The notes: generated by a model from the letters alone, not told the origin. 48,745 nt of DNA from Candidatus Trichofilum aggregatum (GCA_016716885.1 JADJUV010000078.1:1-48745); one strand, 5' to 3'. Shown: positions 9,854-18,776, counted from the first letter of the stretch. Program-made: numbers and translations.

Positions 9854-10128
9854 CATTTGTCTCCGTGGTACCACCCATCTTCCTGGCCTCAAACCAGGCA
9901 CTCAAGCCGATAACCATCATTATCGTTATCCGGGTAACGGCGGATTATTCCGGCTAAGTCTAATCAGAAAACGCACCACGAAACACGAAACACGTCTCTT
10001 TTCGGTTAGCAACTCTGGAGGGATTTTCGACCGGGTTTCAGGCCTGACTCACACCAACTCAGGCTCGCTCGACTGAAATCAACCTGTCTACTCTTCTCCG
10101 TCACTGTTTTTTACAGGTGTAAATGTTG
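9816..10128 (-). ncRNA. T-box leader, apparent isoleucine specifier
   Basis: The minus-strand leader has the order of parts of a T-box riboswitch. The stem I base with GACGGAGAAGAGTA lies near 10088-10103. A distal loop motif GGTGTGAG follows. The specifier region GAAA-ATC-CCTCC-AGAG has AUC at 10024-10022. The 14-base T-box GGGTGGTACCACGG is at 9876-9863. An intrinsic terminator (stem 9825-9853) is followed by a T-run. T-boxes bind uncharged tRNA and then favour the antiterminator. The specifier was placed by its distance from the conserved GGAG-like element; AUC means tRNA-Ile. The first downstream gene is alaX and the cognate gene ileS is about 2 kb further on, so control of the whole unit is the likely design. 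Confidence 0.88.
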
Positions 10129-10133
10129 GGTTG

Positions 10134-10162
10134 ATTATGCCAGAAGGCCCCGAGGCTGTCAA
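10134..10162 (-). promoter_or_regulatory. Sigma-70-type promoter of the T-box leader
   Basis: On the minus strand TTGACA (10162-10157), a 17-base spacer and CATAAT (10139-10134) form a near-perfect housekeeping promoter. Transcription would start near 10127, directly at the T-box leader. The -35 box overlaps the stop codon of the upstream phosphatase gene. Confidence 0.8.
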
Positions 10163-11424
10163 TTTTCACCGGGTGCCAACGCTTCTACACACAGTAGAGT
10201 CAAATCATCAAACGGCAAAACCCCGTGTGTCCAGAGGGCTATATCTTGGGTGATGTGCTGGATGAGGGTGGATGCGGCCGCGTTTCCCCTTTTCTGCAAC
10301 AACTCCCGTAACCGTTTCACCCCATAAATCTCATGGCGAAAGTTAATGGCATCCGGCAGGCCATCACTAAATACAACCAATCGATCACCGGGCTGCAACG
10401 TCGTCACATACTCATCCAGGTGCAAATCTTCCAACATGCCCAGGAAGCGCCCTTTCCCCACCAGAGCTATGACCTCCTGATTCGGTCTTACTAACAGGGG
10501 TCGCTCATGCCCCGCCACAACATACGTTAAACGACCCGTTGGCCGGTGTAAAATGCCATAAAAAACCGTCACAAACACATCATCGGTCGTTGACACTTCC
10601 ATTAAATCTTGATGTACCCTCAAGGCGACTTCTGATGGCGACAGGCTAAGGCGACTTTCCACGAGAAAGAGTGTTTTAATCACCGCCATAAACAGAGCCG
10701 CTTGCACACTTTTGTCGGCTACGTCGGCTAACAACAAACCAACATGCTCATCATCCAACACCATCACGTCATATAAATCACCACCCACCGCACGGGCTGG
10801 TTCCAGGTAAGCGGCAAACCGGTAATCATGAAACTCCGGCAGGGTTTCCCGTAAAAGGCTTCTTTGTACCTGAGCCGCAATTTCTAGCTCTCGCTCTAGC
10901 TTTTGTTTTTCCACCAACTTATCTTGGGCCAACTTCAGATCATCATACGCTTCTTGGAGTTGCTCATTTTTCTTAGCCAGGTCTTCAATCGCGTTGCGAT
11001 CCATTGTGCGCAGGTTGCTCAATACCCGGCGCATCAGGTTATAGGCAATCGTGGGATGACGCTCCACAATGGCATCAAACCGTTCCTCGGTAATTTCCAA
11101 TACCGTCGTGGGCACAAGGGTGGTGCAATTGGCGACACGGGGCGAATCATCTAGCAGGGCCATTTCGCCAAAATATTGGCCTGGACCACAAATATTGATA
11201 AGGCGTTCTGATTCATTTTCTTGCCGCATGGTAATAGCAACCTGCCCGGCCACAACCACATAAAAGGTATGCTCGCGGGCACCCTGGCGGCACAAAACAA
11301 TGTTTTCAGGGTACTCACGCTGAATACCCACCTGACGGAGTTCGTCTAAGGATGGGGCATCCAAACCCAGAAACGCGTCTTCGGAAGTTGAAACGATGGC
11401 GGGTGAGGTGCTGTTGGGAGGCAT
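10159..11424 (-). CDS. cNMP-binding domain / SpoIIE-type serine phosphatase
   Basis: 421 residues. Residues about 25-145 form a cyclic-nucleotide-binding (Crp-like) domain with 'GQYFGEMALLDDSPR'. Residues about 150-195 are a charged coiled coil ending 'AAQVQRSLL', the usual entry to a PP2C-type SpoIIE domain. The C-terminal about 220 residues carry the metal-binding acidic residues in GGDLYD, DVADK, SDG and DDLTLL. Family members dephosphorylate anti-sigma-factor antagonists (RsbV/SpoIIAA-type) in response to a bound ligand; the ligand here is unknown. It is intact, unlike the decayed relative at 1299-3335. It is 36 bases downstream of polX on the same strand. Confidence 0.92.
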   Translation of the reverse strand: MPPNSTSPAIVSTSEDAFLGLDAPSLDELRQVGIQREYPENIVLCRQGAREHTFYVVVAGQVAITMRQENESERLINICGPGQYFGEMALLDDSPRVANCTTLVPTTVLEITEERFDAIVERHPTIAYNLMRRVLSNLRTMDRNAIEDLAKKNEQLQEAYDDLKLAQDKLVEKQKLERELEIAAQVQRSLLRETLPEFHDYRFAAYLEPARAVGGDLYDVMVLDDEHVGLLLADVADKSVQAALFMAVIKTLFLVESRLSLSPSEVALRVHQDLMEVSTTDDVFVTVFYGILHRPTGRLTYVVAGHERPLLVRPNQEVIALVGKGRFLGMLEDLHLDEYVTTLQPGDRLVVFSDGLPDAINFRHEIYGVKRLRELLQKRGNAAASTLIQHITQDIALWTHGVLPFDDLTLLCVEALAPGEN

Positions 11425-11460
11425 AGGGCAAGAGGGGATTGAGTGACAACCGGATATCTC

Positions 11461-13206
11461 TTAATTTCTTTTCTGAAGATACGCCAGGAGTTTCTCTACC
11501 GGCCAGGTGTTGGCGACCTGATCGGGCGTTGCCCAGGCGCGTTGGGCGGTGGCTACACCATAGTGCAGAAAATCAAAATGATCGGGGTGATGAGCGTCGC
11601 AGTTGATCGCCAGGTTGATGCCTAACTCCAGGGCACGGCGAGCATGGCTATCCCGCAGATCAAGCCGGTTGGGGTTGGCGTTAATTTCGAGAAGGGTGTT
11701 GGTGGCCGCGGCCGCGTTCAGCACCGCTTCCATATCCAAATCAGCCCCCGCCCTATCCGGCAATAACCGACCTGTGGGGTGCGCCAACATATCCACATGA
11801 GGGTTATTCAAGGCATTCAAGGCCCGTTGCGTCACTTGTTCGCGGGGTTGGCTCAAACTCACGTGCAAACTGGCAATGACAAAATCCAGTTCAGCCAGCA
11901 CTTCATCGGGGAAATCCAATGTACCATCGGCCTTAATTTCCATCTCCGTACCGTGCAAAACACGGAAATCCGGCCCCATTTCCGCATCCACCTGGCGAAT
12001 CTCGGCGGCTTGTTGGCGCAGACGTTCCACCGTCAGCCCATTGGCAATGCCCAGCCCGTGCGAGTGGTCGGTGATAGCGATCAATTTCAAACCCCGTGCC
12101 TTGGCCGCCTGAGCCATTTCCCGCACCGTTTTGCTCCCATCTGACCAAGTGGTGTGCATATGCAAATCCATCTGTATGTCAGCCATCTGGATCAACCGGG
12201 GTAATTTACCACTGCGGGCCGCTTCAATTTCGCCCCTGTCTTCCCGCAGAATAGGGGGCACATAGGTCAATCCCAATGTAGCATAGACCTCTTCTTCGGT
12301 AGCACATAGAATTTCCGGATCACCGTTTAGGGGGGTGAAGGCATGTTCGTTAAGGGTGAAACCCTTTTTGAGCGCTAATTCACGCAGGTGAACGTTATGC
12401 TCTTTGCTACCAGTAAAATATGACAAGAGTGTGCCCCAGCGTTCGGCGGGCAAAACCCGTAAATCTACGCCCAGGCCGTTGAGGAGAACGATGCGTGATT
12501 TGGTTGGCCCCGCGGCCGCGATGCTTTCTACGTTGTCCAGGCTACGAAAGAAGGCCATGATGGGTTCGTGGTTTGCGGCCGCGACCAGCAAATCAATATC
12601 CCCGATTGTTTCCTTCATACGGCGCAAAGAGCCACCGACCGAAGCCTGCGTCACCCCAGGCAGTTGGGCTAACTGGGCCAGCATCGCCTGGGCAATAGGC
12701 CAGGCCACACCCAAGGGGGTGCGGCTGTCCCCATGCCGCATCAGCGCCTCAATGGCCGCCACCAATTTGGCCTCAGATTTAGCCCCCAACCCTGGTAAAT
12801 CACGCAACTTACCAGCTCGTGCGGCCTCAACCAACCCGTCCAGCGTCGTCAGACCTAACGTGTCATAAATTTGTTTGACCCGCTTCGGCCCTAATCCTTC
12901 CACCCGCAACAAATCAACCAACGACGGCGGAACTTCCTGAGCGACCTTCTCATAAAATTGTAGCCGCCCGGTTGTAAGCATCTCTTCAATTTTTTCGGCC
13001 AACGTGGCCCCGATGTGGGGAATCGTCGTCAACGCCCCTTGAACCTGAAGGCTCTCCAGGCTCTGGCTTAACTCGCCAATGCTCTCCGCCGCCCGCTGAT
13101 AGGCCAGCACCCGGTGAATGCTATCACCACGAATGGCTAACATGTGGGCCACTTTAGCAAATAAGGCTGCAATTTCTCGGTTTGTCATTTTTGCCAATTG
13201 AGTCAT
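11461..13206 (-). CDS. polX: PolX-type DNA polymerase / 3'-5' exonuclease
   Basis: 581 residues in the PolX architecture, acting in gap-filling repair synthesis. It has an N-terminal 8-kDa-like helical domain and helix-hairpin-helix elements (IPHIGATLAEKI near 60, VEGLGPKRVKQIY near 103, LPGLGAKSEAKL near 138). The polymerase palm has 'GGSLRRM...GDIDLLV' near 205-225 with a further acidic 'GVDLRVL'. A C-terminal PHP domain, starting 'DLHMHTTWSDG' near 345, provides the metal-dependent exonuclease or AP-endonuclease activity. Length is normal and no frameshift is seen. A -10-like TATAAT (13220-13215) lies so close to the ATG at 13206 that a nearly leaderless mRNA is possible, although no good -35 is visible. 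Confidence 0.95.
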   Translation of the reverse strand: MTQLAKMTNREIAALFAKVAHMLAIRGDSIHRVLAYQRAAESIGELSQSLESLQVQGALTTIPHIGATLAEKIEEMLTTGRLQFYEKVAQEVPPSLVDLLRVEGLGPKRVKQIYDTLGLTTLDGLVEAARAGKLRDLPGLGAKSEAKLVAAIEALMRHGDSRTPLGVAWPIAQAMLAQLAQLPGVTQASVGGSLRRMKETIGDIDLLVAAANHEPIMAFFRSLDNVESIAAAGPTKSRIVLLNGLGVDLRVLPAERWGTLLSYFTGSKEHNVHLRELALKKGFTLNEHAFTPLNGDPEILCATEEEVYATLGLTYVPPILREDRGEIEAARSGKLPRLIQMADIQMDLHMHTTWSDGSKTVREMAQAAKARGLKLIAITDHSHGLGIANGLTVERLRQQAAEIRQVDAEMGPDFRVLHGTEMEIKADGTLDFPDEVLAELDFVIASLHVSLSQPREQVTQRALNALNNPHVDMLAHPTGRLLPDRAGADLDMEAVLNAAAATNTLLEINANPNRLDLRDSHARRALELGINLAINCDAHHPDHFDFLHYGVATAQRAWATPDQVANTWPVEKLLAYLQKRN

Positions 13207-13349
13207 AGGTTCAAATTATAGCTTACGTATGGTGTCTTGCGTATGGCCTGGATACGTGTCTGTCGGCCTTTAATAGATGAACATTAAGAAAACAGATCGG
13301 TATCCGGCTCCGCCCACCCGCAAACGGAGCGGACTATCGTTGTTCACGG

Positions 13350-13478
13350 GTTTTTGTTTGTAGTGACCGCTTTTGAGCCTTAAATAATACGAAGAGGAGG
13401 GAGGGGCGCCTCTCTATGCCAGTGTTATTTCGTAAACTCAATAGCGGGCTAACGCGGTCACTACAAACGAAACCTTTT
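13350..13478. repeat. REP-like inverted repeat, copy A, interrupted in the loop
   Basis: Left arm TTTGTAGTGACCGCTTTT (from about 13357) and right arm AGCGGGCTAACGCGGTCAC...AACC (to 13478) match the window's REP-like family (see 18897-18962). Here about 68 unrelated bases sit where other copies have a six-base loop. The 13207-13792 spacer contains no gene; beyond this element, the repeat at 13481-13557 and the promoter near 13757, I see nothing in it. Confidence 0.8.
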
Positions 13479-13480
13479 CT

Positions 13481-13557
13481 AGTTATACTGGCAACGGGCA
13501 TAATCTGCGGTTTTTTCGCCTGTCGCTCCATCGCTTTGTCGCCGTGTCGGGTATAAC
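13481..13557. repeat. Short dispersed repeat with GTTATAC ends, copy 1
   Basis: This 77-base element starts AGTTATACTGGCAACGGGC and ends GTCGGGTATAAC, so its termini are inverted repeats. A second, about 90% similar copy lies at 30359-30437. Both copies sit directly beside a REP-like element, as a composite spacer. Confidence 0.8.
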
Positions 13558-13756
13558 AGCACCAGTTGAAACTGGTTTCAGTGATTTCTTGGCGTACCTG
13601 ACGTCTTGGCGGTTCAATTTTTGAGTACCTGACCCGTTGCTGTTTTTACCGTTGATGAACGTCATTATGCACATAATCTCTCTAAACTTTGGTACTATAG
13701 GAACGTATTACGCAATAGAGGTCACACCTATCCAGTGTATTAACCTAACATAACTC

Positions 13757-13786
13757 TTGACGATTTTTTAACATTGCGATTATACT
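13757..13786 (+). promoter_or_regulatory. Promoter predicted to give a leaderless mRNA
   Basis: TTGACG (13757-13762), an 18-base spacer and TATACT (13781-13786) form a good promoter. The next gene's ATG starts at 13793, seven bases after the -10 box, exactly where transcription should begin. No Shine-Dalgarno sequence is possible, so translation would be leaderless. Confidence 0.7.
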
Positions 13787-13792
13787 TATGTT

Positions 13793-15061
13793 ATGTCACT
13801 CTCTGGGCTAAAAGCCTTGTTGTTGTCCCTTGGAGAGTGGATACGGTTTCATCTGGCAGGTAAACTTGGCCTGACGGCTCAGGAAATTTCCAGGGGCATA
13901 TCCACGGGTGTATTTGACGTGGCCACTCTGTTTTTGCTCGTCCTGGGCCTCTTTCGTGGTAGTCAAGCTTACATGGATGCCCGTTATGATTTGCCAGTTA
14001 CTATCCAAGAGGCAGTGCTAAAATGGGCCGTCGTGTCTGACTATGTGGCCCGCTCCGTTGATATACCCCGTGAGGTACCTCTGGTGCTGTGGTTCAAAGA
14101 GAATAGCATGTTAGCAGTAAACCCAGACAGTTGTACGGGTATTATGGGGGCTTATGATCTGGTGCGTTCTGGGGAACGGCCTTGTTTTACCCCTGGCCCG
14201 ATTAACGATTTGGAAGTGGCAGAACAATTGCTCATTGGGGCCCAAGAATACAAGAAGCGCTGCCCGGATATCACCTACCTGACTCATGATCCTACCCATA
14301 TTCAGCGCTGTTACCTGGCGTACAATGCGGGCACGGGCGCGGCCGCGCGGTTAGACCCCACCGACTCCGCCTATGTTATGAACAACTATGATGCCGCCCA
14401 TACCAATATGATCTACTCAGATATTGAACTTGGGACCGTGCGTGTCACCGCTTTAGGAGCATGGCCTACCCATCTGACTTTCCAAAGCCTCATTGTCTCG
14501 CGCATTGATGGCCTGGAGATGCCTGTCACGGCCGCCCTGGTAGACACTAAGAATCGTTTATTTGACTCATTGTGGGCAGCCTTGACCGGGGCCGATATCC
14601 TCAATAACGCCACCGGCATGGATTTCCCCAATGCTCGTGATATTAGCGACGAATCGTGTCTTGGTGAGCCTCATAGAGGTCGTGCTTCCTGGCAACCGAA
14701 CCGCAACCCGGTCAGCGAGACCCCTATTTTGACTCAGGATGTGCATGGATGCAGTTACGGTTTGCCGGGCTTAGATATTTCTAGTGATAATCGTGCTGCT
14801 CTCTTACAAGCACCTATGCCCGGTGAATTAACGACCTACACGGATCGCTGGTATAACAGCACCATTCGGATTGAAAACGAAGAATGGATTGTCTGGCTTT
14901 TGCACCCCCGCACATATTTGTTGGCCGAAGGGGAAGTAAGACGTGGGCAAGCCGTAGGGGTGATGGGTGCAGTAGGCAATGCCACCGGGCCGCATGTGCA
15001 TTACACGGTTTATGATAAAGTAAACCAGACTTTTGTTGATCCCAGTTTGTTTTTACCCTAG
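13793..15061 (+). CDS. Cell-wall hydrolase: SLT-like domain plus degenerate M23 domain
   Basis: 422 residues. A membrane helix at about 37-53 anchors or exports the protein. Residues about 95-190 resemble a lytic transglycosylase (WFKENSM... GIMGAYDL ... AYNAGTGAA), with the expected catalytic Glu in 'FKENS'. The C-terminus (about 320-422) resembles an M23/LytM endopeptidase: 'GEVRRGQAVGVMG...GPHVHYTVYD' retains the HxH zinc motif. The first zinc-binding HxxxD motif is not evident (GLPGLD stands there), so the peptidase part may be inactive or a binding module. It heads a three-gene plus-strand cluster with a LysM protein and a membrane protein, which suggests peptidoglycan remodelling at the membrane. 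Confidence 0.8.
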   Translation: MSLSGLKALLLSLGEWIRFHLAGKLGLTAQEISRGISTGVFDVATLFLLVLGLFRGSQAYMDARYDLPVTIQEAVLKWAVVSDYVARSVDIPREVPLVLWFKENSMLAVNPDSCTGIMGAYDLVRSGERPCFTPGPINDLEVAEQLLIGAQEYKKRCPDITYLTHDPTHIQRCYLAYNAGTGAAARLDPTDSAYVMNNYDAAHTNMIYSDIELGTVRVTALGAWPTHLTFQSLIVSRIDGLEMPVTAALVDTKNRLFDSLWAALTGADILNNATGMDFPNARDISDESCLGEPHRGRASWQPNRNPVSETPILTQDVHGCSYGLPGLDISSDNRAALLQAPMPGELTTYTDRWYNSTIRIENEEWIVWLLHPRTYLLAEGEVRRGQAVGVMGAVGNATGPHVHYTVYDKVNQTFVDPSLFLP

Positions 15062-15278
15062 TCCAGTCATATAGACCTTAAGATAATGATTTGCGCAGGG
15101 ATTAGCCTTTTAGAGAATTACAAAGGCGGCCTTGCCAGCAAAATCCTTGTTCTTAATAGCCATAGGTTGCCGATATGGATCAAGGGACTGTTTACTGTGT
15201 TGAAAGTAGTTTGTTGTCAGCACCGGGCAATTTCTGACTAATTTACCCTCTTCCCGGTGATAAAAAGGAGTAGTTCGC

Positions 15279-15827
15279 ATGGATCTGGCAAATTTGTTGG
15301 TTCTTGTCCCCCCGGCCGTAGCTCTGGCCTGGCTGGCTCATTTGTTGTTTCGCAAAGAATTGGCCAAGGAATCGCTGGGTAAGATCATCTCTTACTTCAT
15401 TGGGGTTCTCATTATTTTTATTGCTATTGCCTGGATTGTGGATAGCTTTTTTATCCCTTGGGTTAATGATCGCTTAATCAATGCCAGTAATTCTACCGAC
15501 TTACAGCAATCCATTCTTATCATAGAGGGTGTCATTGATGACTCCTTCGATACAACGGGTACGGGTAGCACCTTAGTTCCCACACCTGGCCCAACACCCA
15601 TTATTATCTATGTCACACCTGTGTCTACCTCGCCAGGCGGTGGCGGAGCGGCTCAGCCGACAACAGGGGAATGGCCTAAACAACATACGGTACAGCCTGG
15701 TGAGACACTTTCTGCCATTGGGCAGAAATATGGGGTCACTTATGAAGCCATTATGCAGGCAAATGGCCTTGATAGCTGGACAATTTTCCCCGGACAGACA
15801 TTGTTAATTCCGGCACCGACCAAGTAG
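15279..15827 (+). CDS. Membrane-anchored LysM domain protein
   Basis: 182 residues, with a clear Shine-Dalgarno (AAAAAGGAG) before the ATG at 15279. Two hydrophobic segments (about 5-22 and 38-58) place it in the membrane. A Pro/Thr/Gly-rich linker (about 95-130) leads to a C-terminal LysM module: 'HTVQPGETLSAIGQKYGV' to 'FPGQTLLIPAP'. LysM binds N-acetylglucosamine-containing glycans, mainly peptidoglycan. Its position after the SLT/M23 protein (217-base gap) suggests a shared cell-wall role, perhaps holding the hydrolase near its substrate; this is an inference. Confidence 0.88.
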   Translation: MDLANLLVLVPPAVALAWLAHLLFRKELAKESLGKIISYFIGVLIIFIAIAWIVDSFFIPWVNDRLINASNSTDLQQSILIIEGVIDDSFDTTGTGSTLVPTPGPTPIIIYVTPVSTSPGGGGAAQPTTGEWPKQHTVQPGETLSAIGQKYGVTYEAIMQANGLDSWTIFPGQTLLIPAPTK

Positions 15828-15868
15828 TTCGGAGAGCTAGAATTTGATCTTAATTGAGTGGGCAAGCT

Positions 15869-16720
15869 ATGAGTAGAAGGCAGAAAGGACGGGAGTGGCT
15901 CGCGGCCGCGCAACATTCCCGCTATCAACAACTAGAAACCGATGCTTTCTGGGGTCAACTCTCTAACCTCTGGTATCGCTTGCCCTATGATATACGGCGC
16001 AACATTGAAAACAACTTTCTGCCTGAAAACCCCATGGAGCGGCCCATCCCTGGTGAAGAAGTGCAGCTAGAAATTCGTCCGGCCTGGTATCGAGATATAC
16101 TGGGCCACTTTTTCTTCCATAGTACCTGGCAGTTAGCCATAATTATGCTCCTGTTAGTCCTGCTCGTCGGGATTTTGGCTTTCGTCTTCCAGTTCTCCTT
16201 TTGGAGTATGGTCCTGCCGGTGGCACTGTTCATTTTATTGGGCGTTTATGCGCTCCAGGAACGGTTGGAGTTTATGCAGTACCGTCTGGTAAAGACCAAC
16301 GCCCGGTTCGTTATTTCATTGCCCCAACATGGAGCCTGGCCTTTTGTGGATAACATTGAACTGAAAGGTTTGCCGACCGTACTAGACACCAACTGGTCCC
16401 GTAATCCCATCTGGCGAATTTTTCAGGTCGTTACTGGGGCTAGAGATTTATACATCAGCATGTCGGGATACCAGTTTGCTGAGGGTGCGGCTAAAGTAAG
16501 AGATGCTTTGTGCATCCCCGATGTTATGGCCGCTGATGCCTTTGAACTAAAAAGGCTAGTCTTCCCAGTCCCTGATAATAAACCGGGCAAAGTGACATTG
16601 GTGGAACTTTCGCCAGAGACAACAAGGCAGATAACTGAGGCTGTTAAGGCAGGAGCCATCCATTTACAACCCTTAAACCTGCGGCGTATAGCGAAGGACG
16701 ATCCCCCCGTTCACGATTAA
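15869..16720 (+). CDS. Hypothetical membrane protein, PH-like domain possible
   Basis: 284 residues from ATG 15869; a TTG five codons earlier is less likely. Two adjacent membrane helices (about residues 82-105 and 107-127) form a hairpin preceded by a basic, soluble N-terminus. The region after them (KTNARFVISL... DNIELKGLPTVLDTNW) resembles bacterial PH-like membrane proteins, where a helical hairpin precedes a beta-rich domain. The family is not assigned with certainty. It is the third gene of the cell-wall cluster, 41 bases after the LysM gene, and is followed by a terminator. One GCGGCCGC copy encodes AAA at the N-terminus. Confidence 0.7.
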   Translation: MSRRQKGREWLAAAQHSRYQQLETDAFWGQLSNLWYRLPYDIRRNIENNFLPENPMERPIPGEEVQLEIRPAWYRDILGHFFFHSTWQLAIIMLLLVLLVGILAFVFQFSFWSMVLPVALFILLGVYALQERLEFMQYRLVKTNARFVISLPQHGAWPFVDNIELKGLPTVLDTNWSRNPIWRIFQVVTGARDLYISMSGYQFAEGAAKVRDALCIPDVMAADAFELKRLVFPVPDNKPGKVTLVELSPETTRQITEAVKAGAIHLQPLNLRRIAKDDPPVHD

Positions 16721-16810
16721 CCAGACTTTGTCGTTTTTTGCTTCTACCTCTGGTTATTTGCAGGCTGGGCATTACCCATTAATAGCACCGTTTTCCCCAA
16801 ACACGTCATC

Positions 16811-16845
16811 AAAAAGCCCCCGTTCAGCCGAATGCGGGCTTTTTT
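16811..16845 (+). terminator. Rho-independent terminator
   Basis: AAAAAGCCCC..CG (16811-16822) pairs with CGGGCTTTTT (16835-16844) and is followed by T-rich sequence. It closes the cell-wall cluster and may act in both directions. Confidence 0.75.
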
Positions 16846-16964
16846 GTTGCCCCTAAAGCCATTCGTAATCCATTACACTCGTACTGACAAATTTTAGACG
16901 GATGTCACTAACACATAAGCAGTGGAAATCACTACAATCTATTTATCTTTCAAGGAAGGGAGAA

Positions 16965-17408
16965 ATGATGCTTGCACGACACTGGTTGGTTCCTTTGTTT
17001 CTTTTATTTATGGGCTTTACAGGCTGGTTAGGCTGGCGATATACCAGTCCAGTCACCGTAGAAATTAGCAGTACGGTACTCAATCTCCCCTTTGAGGTAG
17101 AGACCATTCCTTCCGTCGTTGAGGCAGTACCGGGTGAGATGGTGCGGGTTATCTACCGGGTCAAAAATAACAGCCTGACCGGGCTGGAAGCGTATGCAAC
17201 TATTACCATTGAGCCAGACCAGGACAGCAAACAATTAGAGGTATTCCTTTCCCAGTGCACGGGCCTGAATACCTTTCAAAATAATCTCCCTGAAGAGTAT
17301 GAGGTCCTGTTTCGGGTGGAACCAGCCGGGTTAACGGGAAGCCAACATCTTGTTTTACGGCATACGTTTGAATCGGCGACCGCACGCTATCAGGAGATTG
17401 ATCAATAA
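16965..17408 (+). CDS. Cox11/CtaG-like copper-delivery protein lacking the usual Cys pair
   Basis: 147 residues from ATG 16965, preceded by AAGGAAGGGA. One N-terminal membrane helix (about 6-26) precedes a soluble beta domain. The pattern 'PVTVEISSTVLNLPFEV...PGEMVRVIYRVKNNS...ATITIEPDQ' followed by 'YEVLFRVEPAG' matches the immunoglobulin-like domain of Cox11, which inserts copper into the CuB site of cytochrome c oxidase. Canonical Cox11 has a Cys-Phe-Cys-Phe copper motif; here that segment reads 'QCTGLNTF' with a single Cys. The adjacent SCO and PCuAC genes support a copper-delivery role. Divergence means another periplasmic role is possible. Confidence 0.7.
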   Translation: MMLARHWLVPLFLLFMGFTGWLGWRYTSPVTVEISSTVLNLPFEVETIPSVVEAVPGEMVRVIYRVKNNSLTGLEAYATITIEPDQDSKQLEVFLSQCTGLNTFQNNLPEEYEVLFRVEPAGLTGSQHLVLRHTFESATARYQEIDQ

Positions 17409-17455
17409 CATCTCTTGGGGGAAAAAGGGGGGGGGAGACAGAGGACTATTCGGGC

Positions 17456-18133
17456 ATGAACGATTCTCTTTCTTCTTCCCATGAATCACGTGTGTCAACC
17501 GTAGGAACATGGCTTAAGGCAAAATGGCGCTGGGTTATGTGGCTTTTGGTAGCGTTGATGCTGGGAGCCGCGGCCGCAATTGGTTACATGTCCTGGTATG
17601 AATACACACACCACATCCTGTCTGGGGCGACGGTAGAACCAACCGAACGCGCTCCTGATTTCACCCTGACCGACCAAACGGGCGAGCCATTCGCCTTGAG
17701 TGAGTTACAGGGGCAATGGATTTTGCTCAATTATGGGTATACCTCTTGCCCAGACGTTTGCCCGGCCACTTTGGCAGTACTAGGTCGGGTGCAGAAGCTC
17801 CTTGAAGAGGATGCCGAACAAGTGCAAATGATTTTTGTGACGGTGGACCCGGAGCGGGACACAGCGGCAAAAATGGGCGAATACGTTGATCGGTTTGGGC
17901 AGGGAACGATTGCTCTGACAGGTACACCCGAAGAGATCGCGGCCGCGGCCGCGCCTTATGGCGTTCGTTATGCCCGTGTTGATATGCCAGACTCGGCGAT
18001 TGGTTATGCCATGAACCACACCGCCTTTGTTTATGTGATCAACCCTGAATTTGAGTGGTTCCTGGTCTATCCGTTTGGTATCGGGCCAGAAGAAATTGTG
18101 GCTGACCTGCAATTCCTCATACGGCAGCAGTGA
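17456..18133 (+). CDS. SCO1/SenC-family copper chaperone
   Basis: 225 residues with an N-terminal membrane anchor (about 26-50) and an exported thioredoxin-like domain. The copper motif CxxxC is present as 'TSCPDVCP', and the third ligand His lies in 'MNHTAFVYV'. SCO proteins deliver copper to, or reduce, the CuA site of cytochrome c oxidase subunit II. The gene sits between the Cox11-like gene and a PCuAC gene, its usual partners in CuA assembly. Three GCGGCCGC copies occur, two overlapping (17939/17945), producing a run of alanines in a surface helix (EEIAAAAAPYG). Start ATG at 17456. Confidence 0.95.
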   Translation: MNDSLSSSHESRVSTVGTWLKAKWRWVMWLLVALMLGAAAAIGYMSWYEYTHHILSGATVEPTERAPDFTLTDQTGEPFALSELQGQWILLNYGYTSCPDVCPATLAVLGRVQKLLEEDAEQVQMIFVTVDPERDTAAKMGEYVDRFGQGTIALTGTPEEIAAAAAPYGVRYARVDMPDSAIGYAMNHTAFVYVINPEFEWFLVYPFGIGPEEIVADLQFLIRQQ

Positions 18134-18338
18134 TGAACTATTAACTCGAATTTTGCCCTTATTAACGTTCTTTGCGCCCTGGCGTGAGCTATTTTCGCAG
18201 GCGTTCCCGCTAATGGAAAAAAATTTATCCGCCGATTTGTGCTGAGCTTTGTCGAACCATGACACAGATTCACAGAATTTTCTTTCCTCTATGTTCTCTG
18301 CGTCTCTGTGGTTCGTTAATTTTACAGGAGAAAAAGTC

Positions 18339-18776
18339 ATGAAATGGTATCGCTTTGCAATTTTGTTTTTGGTGCTTGTTGGTCTTTTGGCCGGATGTGG
18401 CGGTAGTGAAGAAAGCCTCGCGGTTGAGTCTGTGTGGATGCGTAATTCACCCATGATAAATAACGCTGGTGCCGCTTATATGGTAATTCACAATGAGGGA
18501 ACCAGTGAGGACCGCTTGATTTCAGCCAGCAGCGACGCGGCCGCGACAATCGAGCTTCATGAAACCAAAGAAGTGGATGGTATGATGCAGATGGCCCCCG
18601 TCGAAGGCGGCATCCTCGTCCCGGCAGATAGCATGGTTGAGTTAAAACCAGGCGGGTTACACGTCATGTTCATTGGTCTGACCCGTGAGCTAAACGTAGG
18701 TGATGAGGTGGAGATAACACTGACCTTTGAGAAAGCCGGAACAATGAATGTGACGGCTGAGGTTCGTGAAGAGTAA
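18339..18776 (+). CDS. PCuAC-family periplasmic copper chaperone lipoprotein
   Basis: 145 residues from ATG 18339, preceded by CAGGAGAAAAAG. The signal peptide ends in a lipobox (LLAGC), so it is probably a lipoprotein outside the membrane. The PCuAC signature is present: 'HETKEVDGMMQM' followed some 35 residues later by 'GGLHVMFIGL', giving His and Met ligands for Cu(I). PCuAC supplies copper to SCO or directly to CuA. It completes the copper-delivery set begun at 16965. The 205-base spacer before it contains short CTCTGTG-type repeats similar to ones at 46560-46640. Confidence 0.95.
   Translation: MKWYRFAILFLVLVGLLAGCGGSEESLAVESVWMRNSPMINNAGAAYMVIHNEGTSEDRLISASSDAAATIELHETKEVDGMMQMAPVEGGILVPADSMVELKPGGLHVMFIGLTRELNVGDEVEITLTFEKAGTMNVTAEVREE

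Noticed and set aside
10030..10045. Alternative T-box specifier ACC (Thr) or GTC
   Set aside because: Distance to the conserved GGAG-like element fits AUC at 10024-10022 better, and ileS is downstream.
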